Positions 24,978 to 34,485 of a stretch of DNA of 64,000 bases are shown here, piece by piece (the first letter of the stretch is position 1; every line of letters starts with the position of its first letter). The notes beneath the pieces are model-generated. The model made no database searches. It saw only the letters and a program-made list of their open reading frames with translations, and was not told the DNA's origin. The translations under genes were made by a program, and so were the position numbers. Origin of the DNA: Natrinema gelatinilyticum (GTDB lineage Archaea > Halobacteriota > Halobacteria > Halobacteriales > Natrialbaceae); contig NZ_CP100756.1 of the NCBI RefSeq assembly GCF_024266705.1, positions 434,001-498,000 of the forward strand, in the 5' to 3' direction.

Positions 24978-27900
24978 CTATTCGATTCCGTCCGTCGACG
25001 TCGCCGGAAGAGTGATTTCGTCGAAGATACTCTCGAAGAGCTTGCGCTGCACCGTCCGAACGTGTCGGTAGAACGCGGCCGGCGAAATATCGAGTGTCTC
25101 GGCGATGTCTTCGCCGGATTGTTCCCGCGGTGATTCGAAGTAGCCGCCGTAGTAGGCCAGGCGAACAACTTCGAGCTGTCGCTCGGTGAGACGGTCGCGT
25201 AGGTCGGTGTGGAAATCCCCGGACGTCGTCTGTTCGACGGTCTGCTTGGATTGGAGTTCGACTCCCGAAAACACCCTCGAGACGATGTTTGCGCTTTCTC
25301 GCGCATCGACTGACCTGGGAACATCGACGACGACTCGCGTGCTCGAGGGCGTTGCCTCGACGCTCCGGACGACGACACCGTGATCCGCGAGCTGCAGGGC
25401 GAACACCGGCCGTGAGAGATCGACGAGGATCGCGCCACCAACACCGTCTCCCACCTCGCTTTCGCTACCGAGTTCGTTGTTACCGTCGCTACCGCGTGCG
25501 TCCGCGCTGTCGCCAGCGTCCCGATCGAAGCTGATGACTCGTGCGCCGTCGACGGCGACGAGTTCGTCGGCCGCGGCGGCGACGGCATCTGGCCGCGCTC
25601 CGTCGACGGTGACGATCACCGATACACCGTCTTCGCGCTGGCGGATGCCCCCGTCGAACGAGAGGACACAGTCGGTTTGCCGGGCGAGACGCGAAAAGAC
25701 GAACGCCTCGTCGGCTACCTCGAACTCGAGTCGTGTGCTCGCGTTCGACAGCAGGGCGTGCTTTCGCTCGACCGCGACGATCGCAGAGGCGATCGTCTCG
25801 CCGAGTTCCGCGAGGACGGCACGAATCATGTCGTCGAACGCCCCCGGCTGGTCCGCATAAACCGTCAGAACGCCGTACGTGAATTCGTCGTAAGCCATCG
25901 GGATGCTCACAGCCGACTGGTACGTACGTGCGAGCGCCTCCGAACGCCACGCTTCCTCGCGCAATCCATCGGCCACGTTCAAAACGACAGTTTCCTCGCC
26001 ACCAGTCGCCGTCCTGACGGCGGGTTCGCTCCCGTCCGCGAGCGAAAGCGAGACGCTATCGAGGTACTCACGTCCCTCGCTCGTGCCACCGTGAGTCCGC
26101 GACTCGAGGCGGTCACCGCTCGCGTCTTCCGTGCCGATCCAGGCGAACGAGAAACGGTCAGCGGTCGTGAGCCGATCGCAAACGGCGCGTTCGATCTCCT
26201 CGCGCGTCTCAGCCCTGACCAGTGCCTGATCGAGTTCCCTGATTATCTCGTTGATCTCGTTGAGGCGGGTGAGCTGACGGTTCCGGCGCTCGAGTTCGCG
26301 ATCCCGCTCGCGGAGCGTCCGCTCCCGTTCGACCCGATCGAGTGCTGCTTCCGCGGTCGCCGCCAGCAGGTCCGTCAGTTCGCGCGAGACCTCGTCGAAC
26401 GTTCCCGACGTCGCCGATCCTACGACGAAGACGCCGTGATCCCCAAGTGGAACGTACGCCGCGCTGCGCAGATCGGTCCCGGGATTCGAAAGCGACGGAG
26501 AGTCGTGGACGTCCGAGAAGAACCGACTCTGACCGTCGACGAAGACGCGTCCGGGAATACTGTCTTCGGTTGCCCGATGATCGTGAACCGGACCGTGCAA
26601 CCGCTCCATCCCCATCGAGGACGCGACCGGTCGGAACACGTTCTCGTCCGTGTCGAACAGGTACGCGGCGCTGGCTTCCAGGTCCAGTACGTCAGTCGCG
26701 TCCGCGACGACGATGTCGGCGATCTCGCGGTCGGTCTCGGCGTACAGGAGCTGGCGGGCGGTCCGGTGGAGCGCCGTCAACGCCTCCTCGCGGCGCTTTC
26801 GCTTTGTGATATCACGACAGCTGTAGAGGGTCGTCCCACCCTGGATCGAAACCTCGCGAACGTTGACCAGCAGGGTGTGTTCGCGACCCGCTCTATCTGT
26901 CGCCGTACACTCGATGTTGGTCAACACGCCGGCCGACTCGAGATCGGCGCGGTCGAAGAGGTCAGGACCGAGCAGTTCGTCGATCGAGCCCATTTCGTGA
27001 ATCTCGTCGTCGGAGTACCCGAAGATGAAGTGGACGTTCGGACAGACGTAGGTGAACGCGCCGTCGTCGTCGGTGATGAGAACGGTGTCCGTCATGTTGT
27101 TGAGCGTCACCCGATGGAGCTCCTCGGACTGACGGAGATCCCGCTCGAGGCGGGCGCGCTCGGTAACGTCGGTCGCCCGCGCGAGTAGCGAGTCGACTTC
27201 GCCCGACTCGTCTCGAATAGGCCGGACGGTCATCTCGAGCGTGCGGACCGCCTCCGGTCGCTCGGTCCCGCTCGGCGATTTAGTCCGAGTCAGGTCGGCC
27301 ACGCAGGTCTCATCGGCGGGGACCTGGGTCAATTCCCGGTGGGCGACCGCGCCGGTCGCTGCTCGCTCGATCGTCCCTCGAACTTTCGCGGGGCCATCGG
27401 CGGTCTGCTGCCACAGGGGAAGGTCCTGGAACGGTCGGCCGAGAACGTCGCTCGCGTCGGTCGCCGCGAGTGCGGGCTCGTTGGCCCGCCGCACGATTCC
27501 GTCCGACTCGAGTATCCACGAGTACGTCTCCGGATCCTCGAAGATCGCTTCGAACTGGCGAGCGCGGGCTCGTCGACGCCGCCGCGTCTGTCCCCTCGAG
27601 AGCGCCCGTTCGATCGCCGTCCGACAGTCCTCGATCGTCTCGTCTTCGGTACCATCGTGCGGAATGTACGCGGTGACGTCCGCGGCGATCGAATCGCTGG
27701 CCAGCGACTCGTCACCATCGGCTGGGGCGAGCACGACCGGGAGGTCGGGGTCACGCTCGCGGACCGCCTCGAGGAGGCCGAGACCAGTCAACTCCGACTT
27801 CGGGAATGATTGCGCGGTCAGGAGACAGTCGACGGAACGAGACGCGATGGACTCGAGCGCCGCGTCAGCGGTCGAAACCTCGATCACGTCGTACACGTCG

Positions 27901-27992
27901 TCATCGAGCGCGCTCGATAGGGTCACTGAATCCTTCTCAGGTGGTTTGACGACGAGGATTCGAGCGTCGTCAAGCGTCCATGCGGAAGCCAT
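24978..27992 (-). CDS. Multidomain sensor-regulator of the bacterio-opsin activator type (receiver-PAS-PAS-GAF-GAF-HTH_10)
   Basis: The protein has 1004 aa. Approximate order: receiver-like fold 10-130 (DLPVVLAPADGDESL), PAS 145-280, PAS 285-400 (TVLITDDDGAFTYVCPNVHF), GAF 405-560, GAF 570-740 (ERAVCDRLTTADRFSFAWIG), bat domain 750-920 and C-terminal HTH_10 about 935-990 (LTERQLEVVRLAYYGGYFES, AAFYRHVRTVQRKLFESIF). The receiver-like N-terminus may lack a normal phospho-acceptor, so it could be a degenerate receiver. Ligands (light, oxygen, redox?) are unknown. No histidine kinase lies beside it. A fragment closely related to its C-terminus occurs at 17.1-17.3 kb. Confidence 0.9.
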   Translation of the reverse strand: MASAWTLDDARILVVKPPEKDSVTLSSALDDDVYDVIEVSTADAALESIASRSVDCLLTAQSFPKSELTGLGLLEAVRERDPDLPVVLAPADGDESLASDSIAADVTAYIPHDGTEDETIEDCRTAIERALSRGQTRRRRRARARQFEAIFEDPETYSWILESDGIVRRANEPALAATDASDVLGRPFQDLPLWQQTADGPAKVRGTIERAATGAVAHRELTQVPADETCVADLTRTKSPSGTERPEAVRTLEMTVRPIRDESGEVDSLLARATDVTERARLERDLRQSEELHRVTLNNMTDTVLITDDDGAFTYVCPNVHFIFGYSDDEIHEMGSIDELLGPDLFDRADLESAGVLTNIECTATDRAGREHTLLVNVREVSIQGGTTLYSCRDITKRKRREEALTALHRTARQLLYAETDREIADIVVADATDVLDLEASAAYLFDTDENVFRPVASSMGMERLHGPVHDHRATEDSIPGRVFVDGQSRFFSDVHDSPSLSNPGTDLRSAAYVPLGDHGVFVVGSATSGTFDEVSRELTDLLAATAEAALDRVERERTLRERDRELERRNRQLTRLNEINEIIRELDQALVRAETREEIERAVCDRLTTADRFSFAWIGTEDASGDRLESRTHGGTSEGREYLDSVSLSLADGSEPAVRTATGGEETVVLNVADGLREEAWRSEALARTYQSAVSIPMAYDEFTYGVLTVYADQPGAFDDMIRAVLAELGETIASAIVAVERKHALLSNASTRLEFEVADEAFVFSRLARQTDCVLSFDGGIRQREDGVSVIVTVDGARPDAVAAAADELVAVDGARVISFDRDAGDSADARGSDGNNELGSESEVGDGVGGAILVDLSRPVFALQLADHGVVVRSVEATPSSTRVVVDVPRSVDARESANIVSRVFSGVELQSKQTVEQTTSGDFHTDLRDRLTERQLEVVRLAYYGGYFESPREQSGEDIAETLDISPAAFYRHVRTVQRKLFESIFDEITLPATSTDGIE

Positions 27993-28148
27993 TCGGTTTC
28001 CCTACGAACCGCTGCCGATAGAAAGCATCGTTCCGTTCACGACGATCGGTCGCTGACTGACGCGAATCCAACGCGTCGGACGGGTCGAACGAATCGAAGA
28101 ACAGGCGCGGCTGATCGGCCGGCGGTACTCAGACGGCCCCGTTTCGGA

Positions 28149-28322
28149 TTATCGCTCGTCGTCCAAAACCGGCGTTTCGGACGTCGACATCGCGATCCAG
28201 GCGTCGTCGCGGCCGATGTCGGCGATGACGAGGTGCGACTGGCCGTCGATTTCGTCGATCGAGGCCACCACGTCGCTCGATGCGTCCACCGGTCGTCCGA
28301 TTGGTTTGCCATCAGGTACCAT
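28149..28322 (-). CDS. 57-aa conserved haloarchaeal-type protein
   Basis: The protein begins MVPDGKPIGRPVDASSDVVA and continues SIDEIDGQSHLVIADIGRDD then AWIAMSTSETPVLDDER. The HLVIADIxRDDAW pattern matches a small uncharacterised haloarchaeal family I recall as DUF7556. It is acidic and soluble, with no metal site. It is divergent from nothing close; an AT-rich stretch at 28340-28450 separates it from the YwbE-like gene. Function unknown. Confidence 0.7.
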   Translation of the reverse strand: MVPDGKPIGRPVDASSDVVASIDEIDGQSHLVIADIGRDDAWIAMSTSETPVLDDER

Positions 28323-28467
28323 AGGTGGTCCTTACTCAACAGCAACTATGAATGTATCGGAACGAGTTCGATTAGTGTTTGAATATCGGATACGATCACC
28401 GAGTTTCAAGGACACTTCAAACCAATATCCGATTTTATTAGAAATGTGAAACCAGTCAAATAGGCTA

Positions 28468-28674
28468 CTATTCGTCGGCGACGACCGACTGGACGTGTCC
28501 GACGACGCCACTTTTCAGTTTGACCTGCGGCCCCTCCAGTTCGTCGCCGTACACTGAGGCGATCTCGCCGATTATCGGCTCGGTATCGCTGGACCGGACG
28601 TCTTGATCGCCCTGAACGATTTCGACGGTGAGTCCCCGACGCAGTTCCGCCGCCGTCGGTCGTTCATCGGACAT
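28468..28674 (-). CDS. YwbE-like (DUF2196) small protein
   Basis: The protein has 68 aa. The KOW-like beta pattern is AAELRRGLTVEIVQGDQDVR … IGEIASVYGDELEGPQVKLK and SGVVGHVQSVV, which fits the DUF2196/YwbE family (short SH3-like barrel). Function not established; nucleic-acid binding is plausible from the fold. I chose the ATG at 28674 over one three codons earlier. It lies downstream of msrB, in the same direction, with 135 bp between. Confidence 0.78.
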   Translation of the reverse strand: MSDERPTAAELRRGLTVEIVQGDQDVRSSDTEPIIGEIASVYGDELEGPQVKLKSGVVGHVQSVVADE

Positions 28675-28809
28675 ACCCGCCACTGAGGCTGGTATCTAAA
28701 AAAGAACGCTGCCTGCAATTGCCCGTTCGGCGGCGCTCGTTTTCCGGTGGCTTTGTCCGCACTCGTTTCTCGAGTCGAATTCGACCGTTCGGTCCGACCG
28801 AGAGAGCGG

Positions 28810-29211
28810 TTAGGATTCGTCGAATCCAAGGGCGACCGAGTTGATGCAATATCGTTTGCCCGTCGGATCGGGGCCGTCCTCGAAAACGTGGCCGAGGTGG
28901 CCGCCGCAGTTTGCACACAGCACTTCGGTTCGGCGCATGCCGTGGCTCGTGTCGGTCCGAGTCTCGACCCGGTCGTCGTCGACGTCGTAGAAACTCGGCC
29001 AGCCGCATCCGGACTCGAACTTCGTTTCGGAATCGAACAGTTCGGCACCGCAGCCCGCACAGACGTACGTCCCTTCGTCAGTGTGCTCGACGAACTCGCC
29101 GCTAAAGGGGGGCTCTGTGCCGGCTTCGCGGAGGACTCGGTACTCCTCGTCGCTCAATTCCTCGCGCCACTCCTCGTCGCTCGCTGGGACGCGATTTGTC
29201 TCGTTGCTCAT
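28810..29211 (-). CDS. msrB: Peptide-methionine (R)-S-oxide reductase
   Basis: The protein has 133 aa, full length for MsrB. It has [20 protein letters not shown], two zinc knuckles ([12 protein letters not shown] and [14 protein letters not shown]) and the substrate motif [10 protein letters not shown]. The catalytic end is [12 protein letters not shown], with the Cys in RYCIN. It repairs R-sulfoxides of methionine in proteins, with thioredoxin-type reductants. I chose the ATG at 29211 ([15 protein letters not shown]). Probably single; no msrA is seen in the window. Confidence 0.95.
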   Translation of the reverse strand: MSNETNRVPASDEEWREELSDEEYRVLREAGTEPPFSGEFVEHTDEGTYVCAGCGAELFDSETKFESGCGWPSFYDVDDDRVETRTDTSHGMRRTEVLCANCGGHLGHVFEDGPDPTGKRYCINSVALGFDES

Positions 29212-29333
29212 GATCGTCCCTTGGCGCGTCCGCCCCAAGAATCTGTCTGCGTGCGGGGTCCGCTCGCGTTCCTCGCGTCGAAGCGGTTCGCTTCACGCGC
29301 TGGAGAAGCTCCCGCCGATTCGAGTGACTGCAG

Positions 29334-29501
29334 TCAGCGACTCGTGATTACGTCCGTGCTTTCACACGAGGGGCACTGGGTCATTCGACCCAATTTCGGG
29401 ACCGTAATCCGTTGCCACTCGTCGTCCCCGCCGGGTGCTTCGAAACCGCAGTTTCGACACCGTGACTGTCCGTGGGGTGAATGGGCACTCGCCATATCCA
29501 T
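29334..29501 (-). CDS. 55-aa zinc-finger protein
   Basis: CRNCGFEAPGG and QCPSCESTD give two CxxC knuckles spaced by about 27 residues. The start MDMASAHSPHGQS at 29501 is chosen; an ATG seven codons upstream also exists. It is one of several tiny zinc-ribbon proteins in the window, of unknown role. It lies about 120 bp upstream of msrB and runs in the same direction. Confidence 0.65.
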   Translation of the reverse strand: MDMASAHSPHGQSRCRNCGFEAPGGDDEWQRITVPKLGRMTQCPSCESTDVITSR

Positions 29502-29927
29502 CGTTATGCCATAGATCCCCATAGTCGTTTGTCCACTCGACGATGAGTGTCACCGGTTCCAACGGGTCGAGCGGCCGATCACCGTGTGGTGATCGGCGGC
29601 GAGACGTCCGTGACAGGGGGTGAGCGTGGACAACGCGTTCGGTCGGTGGGATCTGAACGGAGGCGAACAGTCCTCGGCCCGCACCGTCCGTTCGCGCGGA
29701 GTTCGATCGGAGATCTCCTCGTCACCGTACCCACCGTCTTCGAGTACCTGTCCCGTGGCGGACCGTGATGACAGGAGTCCGCCGATCCGGCACCCGGATC
29801 GTCGTCGAAGTGGATCAGTATCCCAGCACGCCTGATCTCCGTAGAAGATGTCCACGAACGGATATAAAAGAGTTTCTGGAAATATAATATAATTTTTATT
29901 TCCAGATCCATCGTGCGGCGACAGTTA
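29502..29927. other. Intergenic region without a supported gene
   Basis: About 425 bp. The left half is GC-rich and contains a compact hairpin at 29575-29596. The right half (29855-29910) is very AT-rich (a run of TATAAAAG, ATATAATATAATTTTTATT), so it is likely a promoter or the boundary of the decayed gene that follows. Open frames here have no credible family. Confidence 0.4.
29575..29596. repeat. Short perfect inverted repeat
   Basis: CCGATCACC and GGTGATCGG (9 bases each) enclose a GTGT loop. It could be a weak terminator or a protein-binding site. No second copy was noticed. Confidence 0.4.
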
Positions 29928-30371
29928 TCACCGGCGACGAACCGCGAGTCCGCCGACGAGTGGCGCAACTGCGACGGAGGCGGCCGGTCGGCTGAATCTG
30001 GGGACGCCGTCGTCCGAGGCCGGTTCTTCGGAATTGGTACTCGTGTTCTCGACTTCCTCACTGTCGGTATCGGTACCGTCCGGACCGACTGAGTCGCCGT
30101 ATTCGTCGGTAACGGTACCGCCGACGGTCTCGCCGAGGATAATCCGATCGTTCGTGGTCTCGAGAGACAGTGACGGCGTCCGTTCGATCTGGTACATGCG
30201 GCTCGTGTCGGTTCCCCCGGTCGGCAAACCGATCGAGGAGGGTCGAATTACTGCTGTGAAACTCCCCTCGCTCCGGGAGGCTGTCGGACCACAGCAGATG
30301 AACGACTCCGCTACGCGGACCGAGCGCCGCTCGCACGAGTCACTCGCGTTCGTTATGGGGTAGAAAGGCAT
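29928..30371 (-). pseudogene. Probable decayed C-terminus of a surface-protein gene
   Basis: The readable part is SLSLETTNDRIILGETVGGT then VTDEYGDSVGPDGTDTDSEE. An acidic Ser/Thr-rich linker and a hydrophobic-basic end (PAASVAVAPLVGGLAVRRR) follow, the layout of haloarchaeal secreted proteins with a C-terminal sorting or anchoring tail. The 60 residues before this part do not look like a protein start and have no signal peptide, and the tail lacks a clear PGF motif. I therefore regard it as a remnant. A short genuine protein cannot be excluded. Confidence 0.4.
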
Positions 30372-30382
30372 AGGATCATCCG

Positions 30383-31984
30383 ATGGATATCCGCCACAAT
30401 CTCGCCGCAGCGGCCCTCGAGACGCTCCCGATCACCGTGGCTATCATCGACGACGACGGAGAGATCCTACTGACCAACCGGTCCTGGCGCGAGTTCGGTC
30501 CCGACGATGCGACGGTCGACCACGTGGGCCACAATTACCTCGCGACGACGGCCGTCGACAACGACGAATACGCCGAGCGGTCGATAGTGGGCATCGAGGC
30601 CGTACTCGCGGGCGATCAGGAATCGTTCTCGATGGAATATCCGTGTCACTCACCCGAGGAAAAGCGCTGGTTTTTGATGCGAGTCAATCAGTTCAGCCAC
30701 GACGGCGAGCGACTGGCCTCGCTCGTCCACCTCGAGATCACCGAGCGAAAACTGGCGGAAATCGCCGCCTCGGAGACCGCCGATGAGTTGCGCCAGGAGC
30801 GCCAGGCGCTCGAACACGTCCTCGAGCGCGTCGACGGATTGGTCCAGGACGTCACCGACGCCGCCGTCGGTGCAGGGACGAGAACGGAAATCGAACGGGA
30901 CGTCTGTCGGCGGCTCGTCGAGACCGACCCCTACGTTCTCGCCTGGATCGGCTGCGTCGACGTCACGAATCGACGATTATCACCCCGAGAGTGGGTCAGC
31001 GAGAACGAGTTCCCGCTCGAGGACGACGAACTCGTCCTCGAGACCGACGACGCTCACCCCGCCGTCCGGGCGCTGTCCACCGACAGTCCGCAGACGATCC
31101 AGGACATCGCGTCGTTCGACGGTGCAGACGAGTGGTGGCCGACGGGAGCCGGGGAGCATCTCCAGTCCGTCGCTGCACTCCCCATTACGTACGGCGACGT
31201 CGTCTACGGCGTCCTCGTCGTGTTCGCTGGCGAACCCGACGCGTTCGACGAGCGTGAACTCCTCGTCCTCGAGTCGCTTTCCGAGACGGTCGCAACCGCG
31301 ATGAATGCACTCGAGACCAGGCGAATGCTTACGAGCGAAACCGTAGTCGCCATCGAACTCGCTATCGAAGACCCCTCACTGTTCGTCACGAACCTATCCG
31401 ACGAAATCGATGCCGCGATCAGCTATCGTGGGCAGACGTACGACCGCGACGGCACGCCGCTCGTCTTCCTCACCGTCGACCGCGGCGTATCGGCCGACGA
31501 CCTGTCCGCTACGGCCGGCGACGATCGAACTGTAACGATCCTTTCGGATGCGGAGGACAGCACCGTCCTCGAGGTCAGGGCACCGAGCGGACTGATACCG
31601 GCGCTGAACGAACACGGTGCGGTGCTCAGAGAGTGTACGGCTTCCGATGGGATCGCCGACCTCGAGATCGAACTGGCGGATGGACAGTCCGCGCGGTCTG
31701 TCTACGATCTGTTCGAGCGCCGGTACGATCGCGTGGAACTGGTCAGCTACCACGAACGGGAGGACCCAACGCAGGCGCCACGGGATACGACGGCCCGACT
31801 CGAATCGGCCCTGACGGATCGCCAACTCACGGCGCTCCGGACGGCCTATTACGCCAATTACTTCGAGTGGCCTCGCGACGTGTCGGGCGAAGAGCTGGCC
31901 GAGTCGATGGATATCTCCCGGTCGACCTTTCACCAGCACTTGCGGACCGCTCAGCGGAAACTGCTCGACGAACTCTTCGAGTGA
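30383..31984 (+). CDS. Bacterio-opsin activator-type regulator (PAS-GAF-bat-HTH_10)
   Basis: The protein has 533 aa. A PAS domain covers about 12-125 (ITVAIIDDDGEILLTNRSWR), a GAF-like domain about 155-315 (TDPYVLAWIGCVDVTNRRLS), the bat domain about 320-465 and HTH_10 about 475-530 (SALTDRQLTALRTAYYANYF, SGEELAESMDISRSTFHQHL). Bat of Halobacterium activates bop, brp and crtB1 under low oxygen or light; this protein has the same architecture and lies 141 bp upstream of crtB in the same direction. It is probably leaderless, as the ATG is only 12 bp from the end of the divergent relic frame. Confidence 0.9.
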   Translation: MDIRHNLAAAALETLPITVAIIDDDGEILLTNRSWREFGPDDATVDHVGHNYLATTAVDNDEYAERSIVGIEAVLAGDQESFSMEYPCHSPEEKRWFLMRVNQFSHDGERLASLVHLEITERKLAEIAASETADELRQERQALEHVLERVDGLVQDVTDAAVGAGTRTEIERDVCRRLVETDPYVLAWIGCVDVTNRRLSPREWVSENEFPLEDDELVLETDDAHPAVRALSTDSPQTIQDIASFDGADEWWPTGAGEHLQSVAALPITYGDVVYGVLVVFAGEPDAFDERELLVLESLSETVATAMNALETRRMLTSETVVAIELAIEDPSLFVTNLSDEIDAAISYRGQTYDRDGTPLVFLTVDRGVSADDLSATAGDDRTVTILSDAEDSTVLEVRAPSGLIPALNEHGAVLRECTASDGIADLEIELADGQSARSVYDLFERRYDRVELVSYHEREDPTQAPRDTTARLESALTDRQLTALRTAYYANYFEWPRDVSGEELAESMDISRSTFHQHLRTAQRKLLDELFE

Positions 31985-32061
31985 GCCCCCCGAGCCGAGT
32001 CGGTACCCGTCGCGGGAATCCGTCCGATTCGATGTGAGTATACATAGTGAGGGACTGGTAC

Positions 32062-32069
32062 TTTATATA
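32062..32069 (+). promoter_or_regulatory. TATA box of crtB
   Basis: TTTATATA lies between the regulator stop (31984) and crtB (32126), so crtB has its own promoter. Transcription would start near 32092, giving a leader of about 34 nt. The bases just upstream (AGTGAGGGACTGG) are where Bat binds in the known bop-type promoters, but I cannot match the UAS consensus with certainty. Confidence 0.5.
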
Positions 32070-32125
32070 CACCTGTTGTAGGATGCTCATCCGACCGCCG
32101 TCAGACGGAGTCAACGAGGCCGAGG

Positions 32126-33076
32126 ATGCAACAGGAACACATCAACGAAAGCAAGGCGATACAGAAGCGGACCGGCAAGACGTTCTATCTCGCAACGCGG
32201 TTTCTCCCCGAGCGAGTTCGACGCGCCACCCACGTCCTCTACGCGTTCTTCCGGATCGCAGACGAGGTCGTCGACGACGCCGACGGTGTCGACTCCGAGA
32301 TCCAGCGGACCCAACTCGAGCACCTCCGGGCCCAGGCACTCGGCGAGCAGGCGCCCGACGACCCCGTTCTCGAGGCGTTTCAGGAACTCCGGGAGCGTTA
32401 CGGGATCACCGACGAGGAGATCGACACCTTCATCGACGCGATGGCGACCGACATCGAGACGAGCCGGTACGAGACGTACGCCGATCTCGAGTCCTACATG
32501 CGGGGGTCGGCCGCCTCCGTCGGCGTCATGATGACCGCAATCATGGAACCCGACGCCGAGGAGACCGCGCTTCCCCACGCCGTCAAACTCGGTGAGGCCT
32601 TCCAGATGACGAACTTCCTGCGAGACGTTCGGGAGGACGTTCTCGAGCGCGGGCGGATCTACATCCCGCAGGAGACGTTCCGGGAACACGATGTTGATCC
32701 CGCACAGATCGAACGACTCGAGTACTCCGACTCGTTCGCGGCGGCGATGGCCAGCGAACTTCAGCGAACGGAAGCCCTCTACCGGGAGGGCGTCGCCGGG
32801 ATTCGGTACCTCCCCGAGGACTGCCAGCTCCCGGTCTTGCTGGCGGCGGTCCTCTACGCCGAACACCACACCGTGATCCGATCACAGGATTACGACGTCC
32901 TCTCGTCCAAACCGTCGCTGTCGACAGCCCGGAAACTGTGGTGTCTCGTGAAGACGCGCTGGCACTGGCACTGGCACCGTGATCCGGAGGCAGTGTTTCA
33001 GCGGGTGTCTGCGGTCCCGACGGCTGAACCCGGCCGTCGCGGTCCCGAGCATGGAGACCGCATTCCGATGCGATAG
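32126..33076 (+). CDS. crtB: Phytoene synthase (squalene/phytoene synthase family)
   Basis: The protein has 316 aa. The two Asp-rich motifs that bind diphosphate-Mg are intact: FFRIADEVVDDADGV and TNFLRDVREDVLERGRIYIP. YMRGSAASVGVMMTAIME and the C-terminal PVLLAAVLYAEHHTVIRSQD also fit the family. It condenses two geranylgeranyl diphosphates to phytoene, the first step to bacterioruberin or retinal. Two phytoene synthase paralogues are common in haloarchaea; the one next to a bat-type gene is usually crtB1. The last ~40 residues (from WHWHWHRDPEAV) are variable. Confidence 0.92.
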   Translation: MQQEHINESKAIQKRTGKTFYLATRFLPERVRRATHVLYAFFRIADEVVDDADGVDSEIQRTQLEHLRAQALGEQAPDDPVLEAFQELRERYGITDEEIDTFIDAMATDIETSRYETYADLESYMRGSAASVGVMMTAIMEPDAEETALPHAVKLGEAFQMTNFLRDVREDVLERGRIYIPQETFREHDVDPAQIERLEYSDSFAAAMASELQRTEALYREGVAGIRYLPEDCQLPVLLAAVLYAEHHTVIRSQDYDVLSSKPSLSTARKLWCLVKTRWHWHWHRDPEAVFQRVSAVPTAEPGRRGPEHGDRIPMR

Positions 33077-33212
33077 CAACGAACGGAGGACGAAGTCCGA
33101 CGCGGTGACAAACCGACGGCAATCAACCCCACGATATCGTGGCTCTCGTTTCGTAGGCTCGACGGCCCACGTGAGCACTACGTCCGCTGAAACGTTCTCC
33201 GCGTCGTGACCT

Positions 33213-33338
33213 ATGGATGACAAACGAACGATGGCCAGAACGACGGCGATTACTCTCGGCGTGTGGATCGCCGTGACGATCGCCGCCGTGATACTACTGC
33301 TTCTGTTCGTCGACATCATCTCGAGTCTGTTCCTGTGA
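33213..33338 (+). CDS. 41-aa single-helix membrane peptide
   Basis: The frame reads MDDKRTMARTTAITLGVWIA followed by VTIAAVILLLLFVDIISSLF and L: a short charged N-terminus and one long membrane helix. The length, charge and clean start/stop favour a real gene, but no family is recognised and there is no operon link. It is followed by a GC-poor spacer with repeated CTCACAC near 33395-33412. Confidence 0.45.
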   Translation: MDDKRTMARTTAITLGVWIAVTIAAVILLLLFVDIISSLFL

Positions 33339-33513
33339 AACAGAGGCTGGAGTACACAACTACTCGATCAGTACCTCGCAACTACCGTTTCACTCACACA
33401 CTCACACTCACACGATCCCTTGCTGGCGGCCTCGAGCCGAAAACTGTGTAGCGGTGACGAACCCGTTCTCGCGTTCGGCCCACGGGCAAAACCTTGGGCC
33501 GGCGAGCGACGAG

Positions 33514-34251
33514 TTAGTCGCGATATTCCGCCAACGTCTGTGCGCCGTGTTCCAGCGACGCAGCTGGATCCACTGGCTCGTCGTGCTCGTAGATCAGCCA
33601 TTCGGCCCCGGCGTCGCGGGCGGCTGCCACACATCCATCGATGTCTACCACTCCGTCACCGAGTTCGACCGGGTGACCGTCGGCGATATCTTTGATGTGT
33701 ACCAGTGGTGCGCGCCTCTCGAGACGCTCGAGCAGCGCGATGGGGTCGTGACCGGCCGCGGTCGCCCACCCGACGTCGAGTTCGATCGAGAGGGCGTCGT
33801 CGGTTACGTCGAGCAGCAGCTCGAAGGCGCTTCGGTCGTCGTCTACGAGGTCGACGAACTCGTGGTCGTGGTTGTGATAGCCGAGCGCGAGGTCGCGATC
33901 AGCGAGTCTGTCAGCGAGATCCGAGAGCCGAGTTGCGGTCTCCCGAACCGCCATCGAGTCTTCGAAGTGTTCCTCGGCGAGATGGGGGACGACGACGTGT
34001 TCGCATTCGAGGGCAGTGCACGCCTCGCGGACGCTGTCCGGGTCGTCCTCGAGTACGTCGATCCCGATATGAGCGCTCGCAGCCTCGAGTCCGGTCGCTT
34101 TCAGTACCTCGGCTGTCTCCCATGCTGACGTCTCGCCGAATCCGGCGAACTCCACGCCGTCGAACTCGGTTTCGCCGACGCGACGGAGGAGGGCCGGGAG
34201 TCCACCCTCGAGATCGCGCAGCGTGTACAACTGGATCGCGGTTCGCACCAT
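33514..34251 (-). CDS. Sugar-phosphate isomerase/epimerase (xylose-isomerase-like TIM barrel)
   Basis: The protein has 245 aa. AIQLYTLRDLEGGLPALLRR starts the AP-endonuclease-2-type TIM barrel. LALGYHNHDHEFV contributes conserved His residues, SIELDVGWATAAGHDP the Asp/His ligands, and APLVHIKDIADG and EWLIYEHDEPVDP the final metal site. Members isomerise or epimerise inositols, tagatose or related sugars; the substrate is not deducible. I chose the ATG at 34251. The longer frame upstream is Arg/Thr-rich and not family-like. Confidence 0.88.
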   Translation of the reverse strand: MVRTAIQLYTLRDLEGGLPALLRRVGETEFDGVEFAGFGETSAWETAEVLKATGLEAASAHIGIDVLEDDPDSVREACTALECEHVVVPHLAEEHFEDSMAVRETATRLSDLADRLADRDLALGYHNHDHEFVDLVDDDRSAFELLLDVTDDALSIELDVGWATAAGHDPIALLERLERRAPLVHIKDIADGHPVELGDGVVDIDGCVAAARDAGAEWLIYEHDEPVDPAASLEHGAQTLAEYRD

Positions 34252-34485
34252 GTTCAGCGTGCTACGATCTGGAGGCGGAAATTTCCTCCTTCGGTTTTCC
34301 CTCCTCGTCGCCGTCGATGGATGCGAGAATAGAAGTCGCAGACGTGCCCGAGTGGCCCGCCAGACGCGAAGACTGGTCCGTTCCGTCGGTCGGATCACGG
34401 ATACGTCCCTCCCCATCCCCAGCACCGTCACTGACCTCGGCACCGTCGAGTAGACGGACAGCGGTGTATTCGGCGACGGACGTCG

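Noticed and set aside
29550..29855. Possible 101-aa minus-strand gene starting in the AT-rich stretch
   Set aside because: The translation is Arg/Ser/Pro-rich without a family, and the plus strand is equally open; no support beyond openness.
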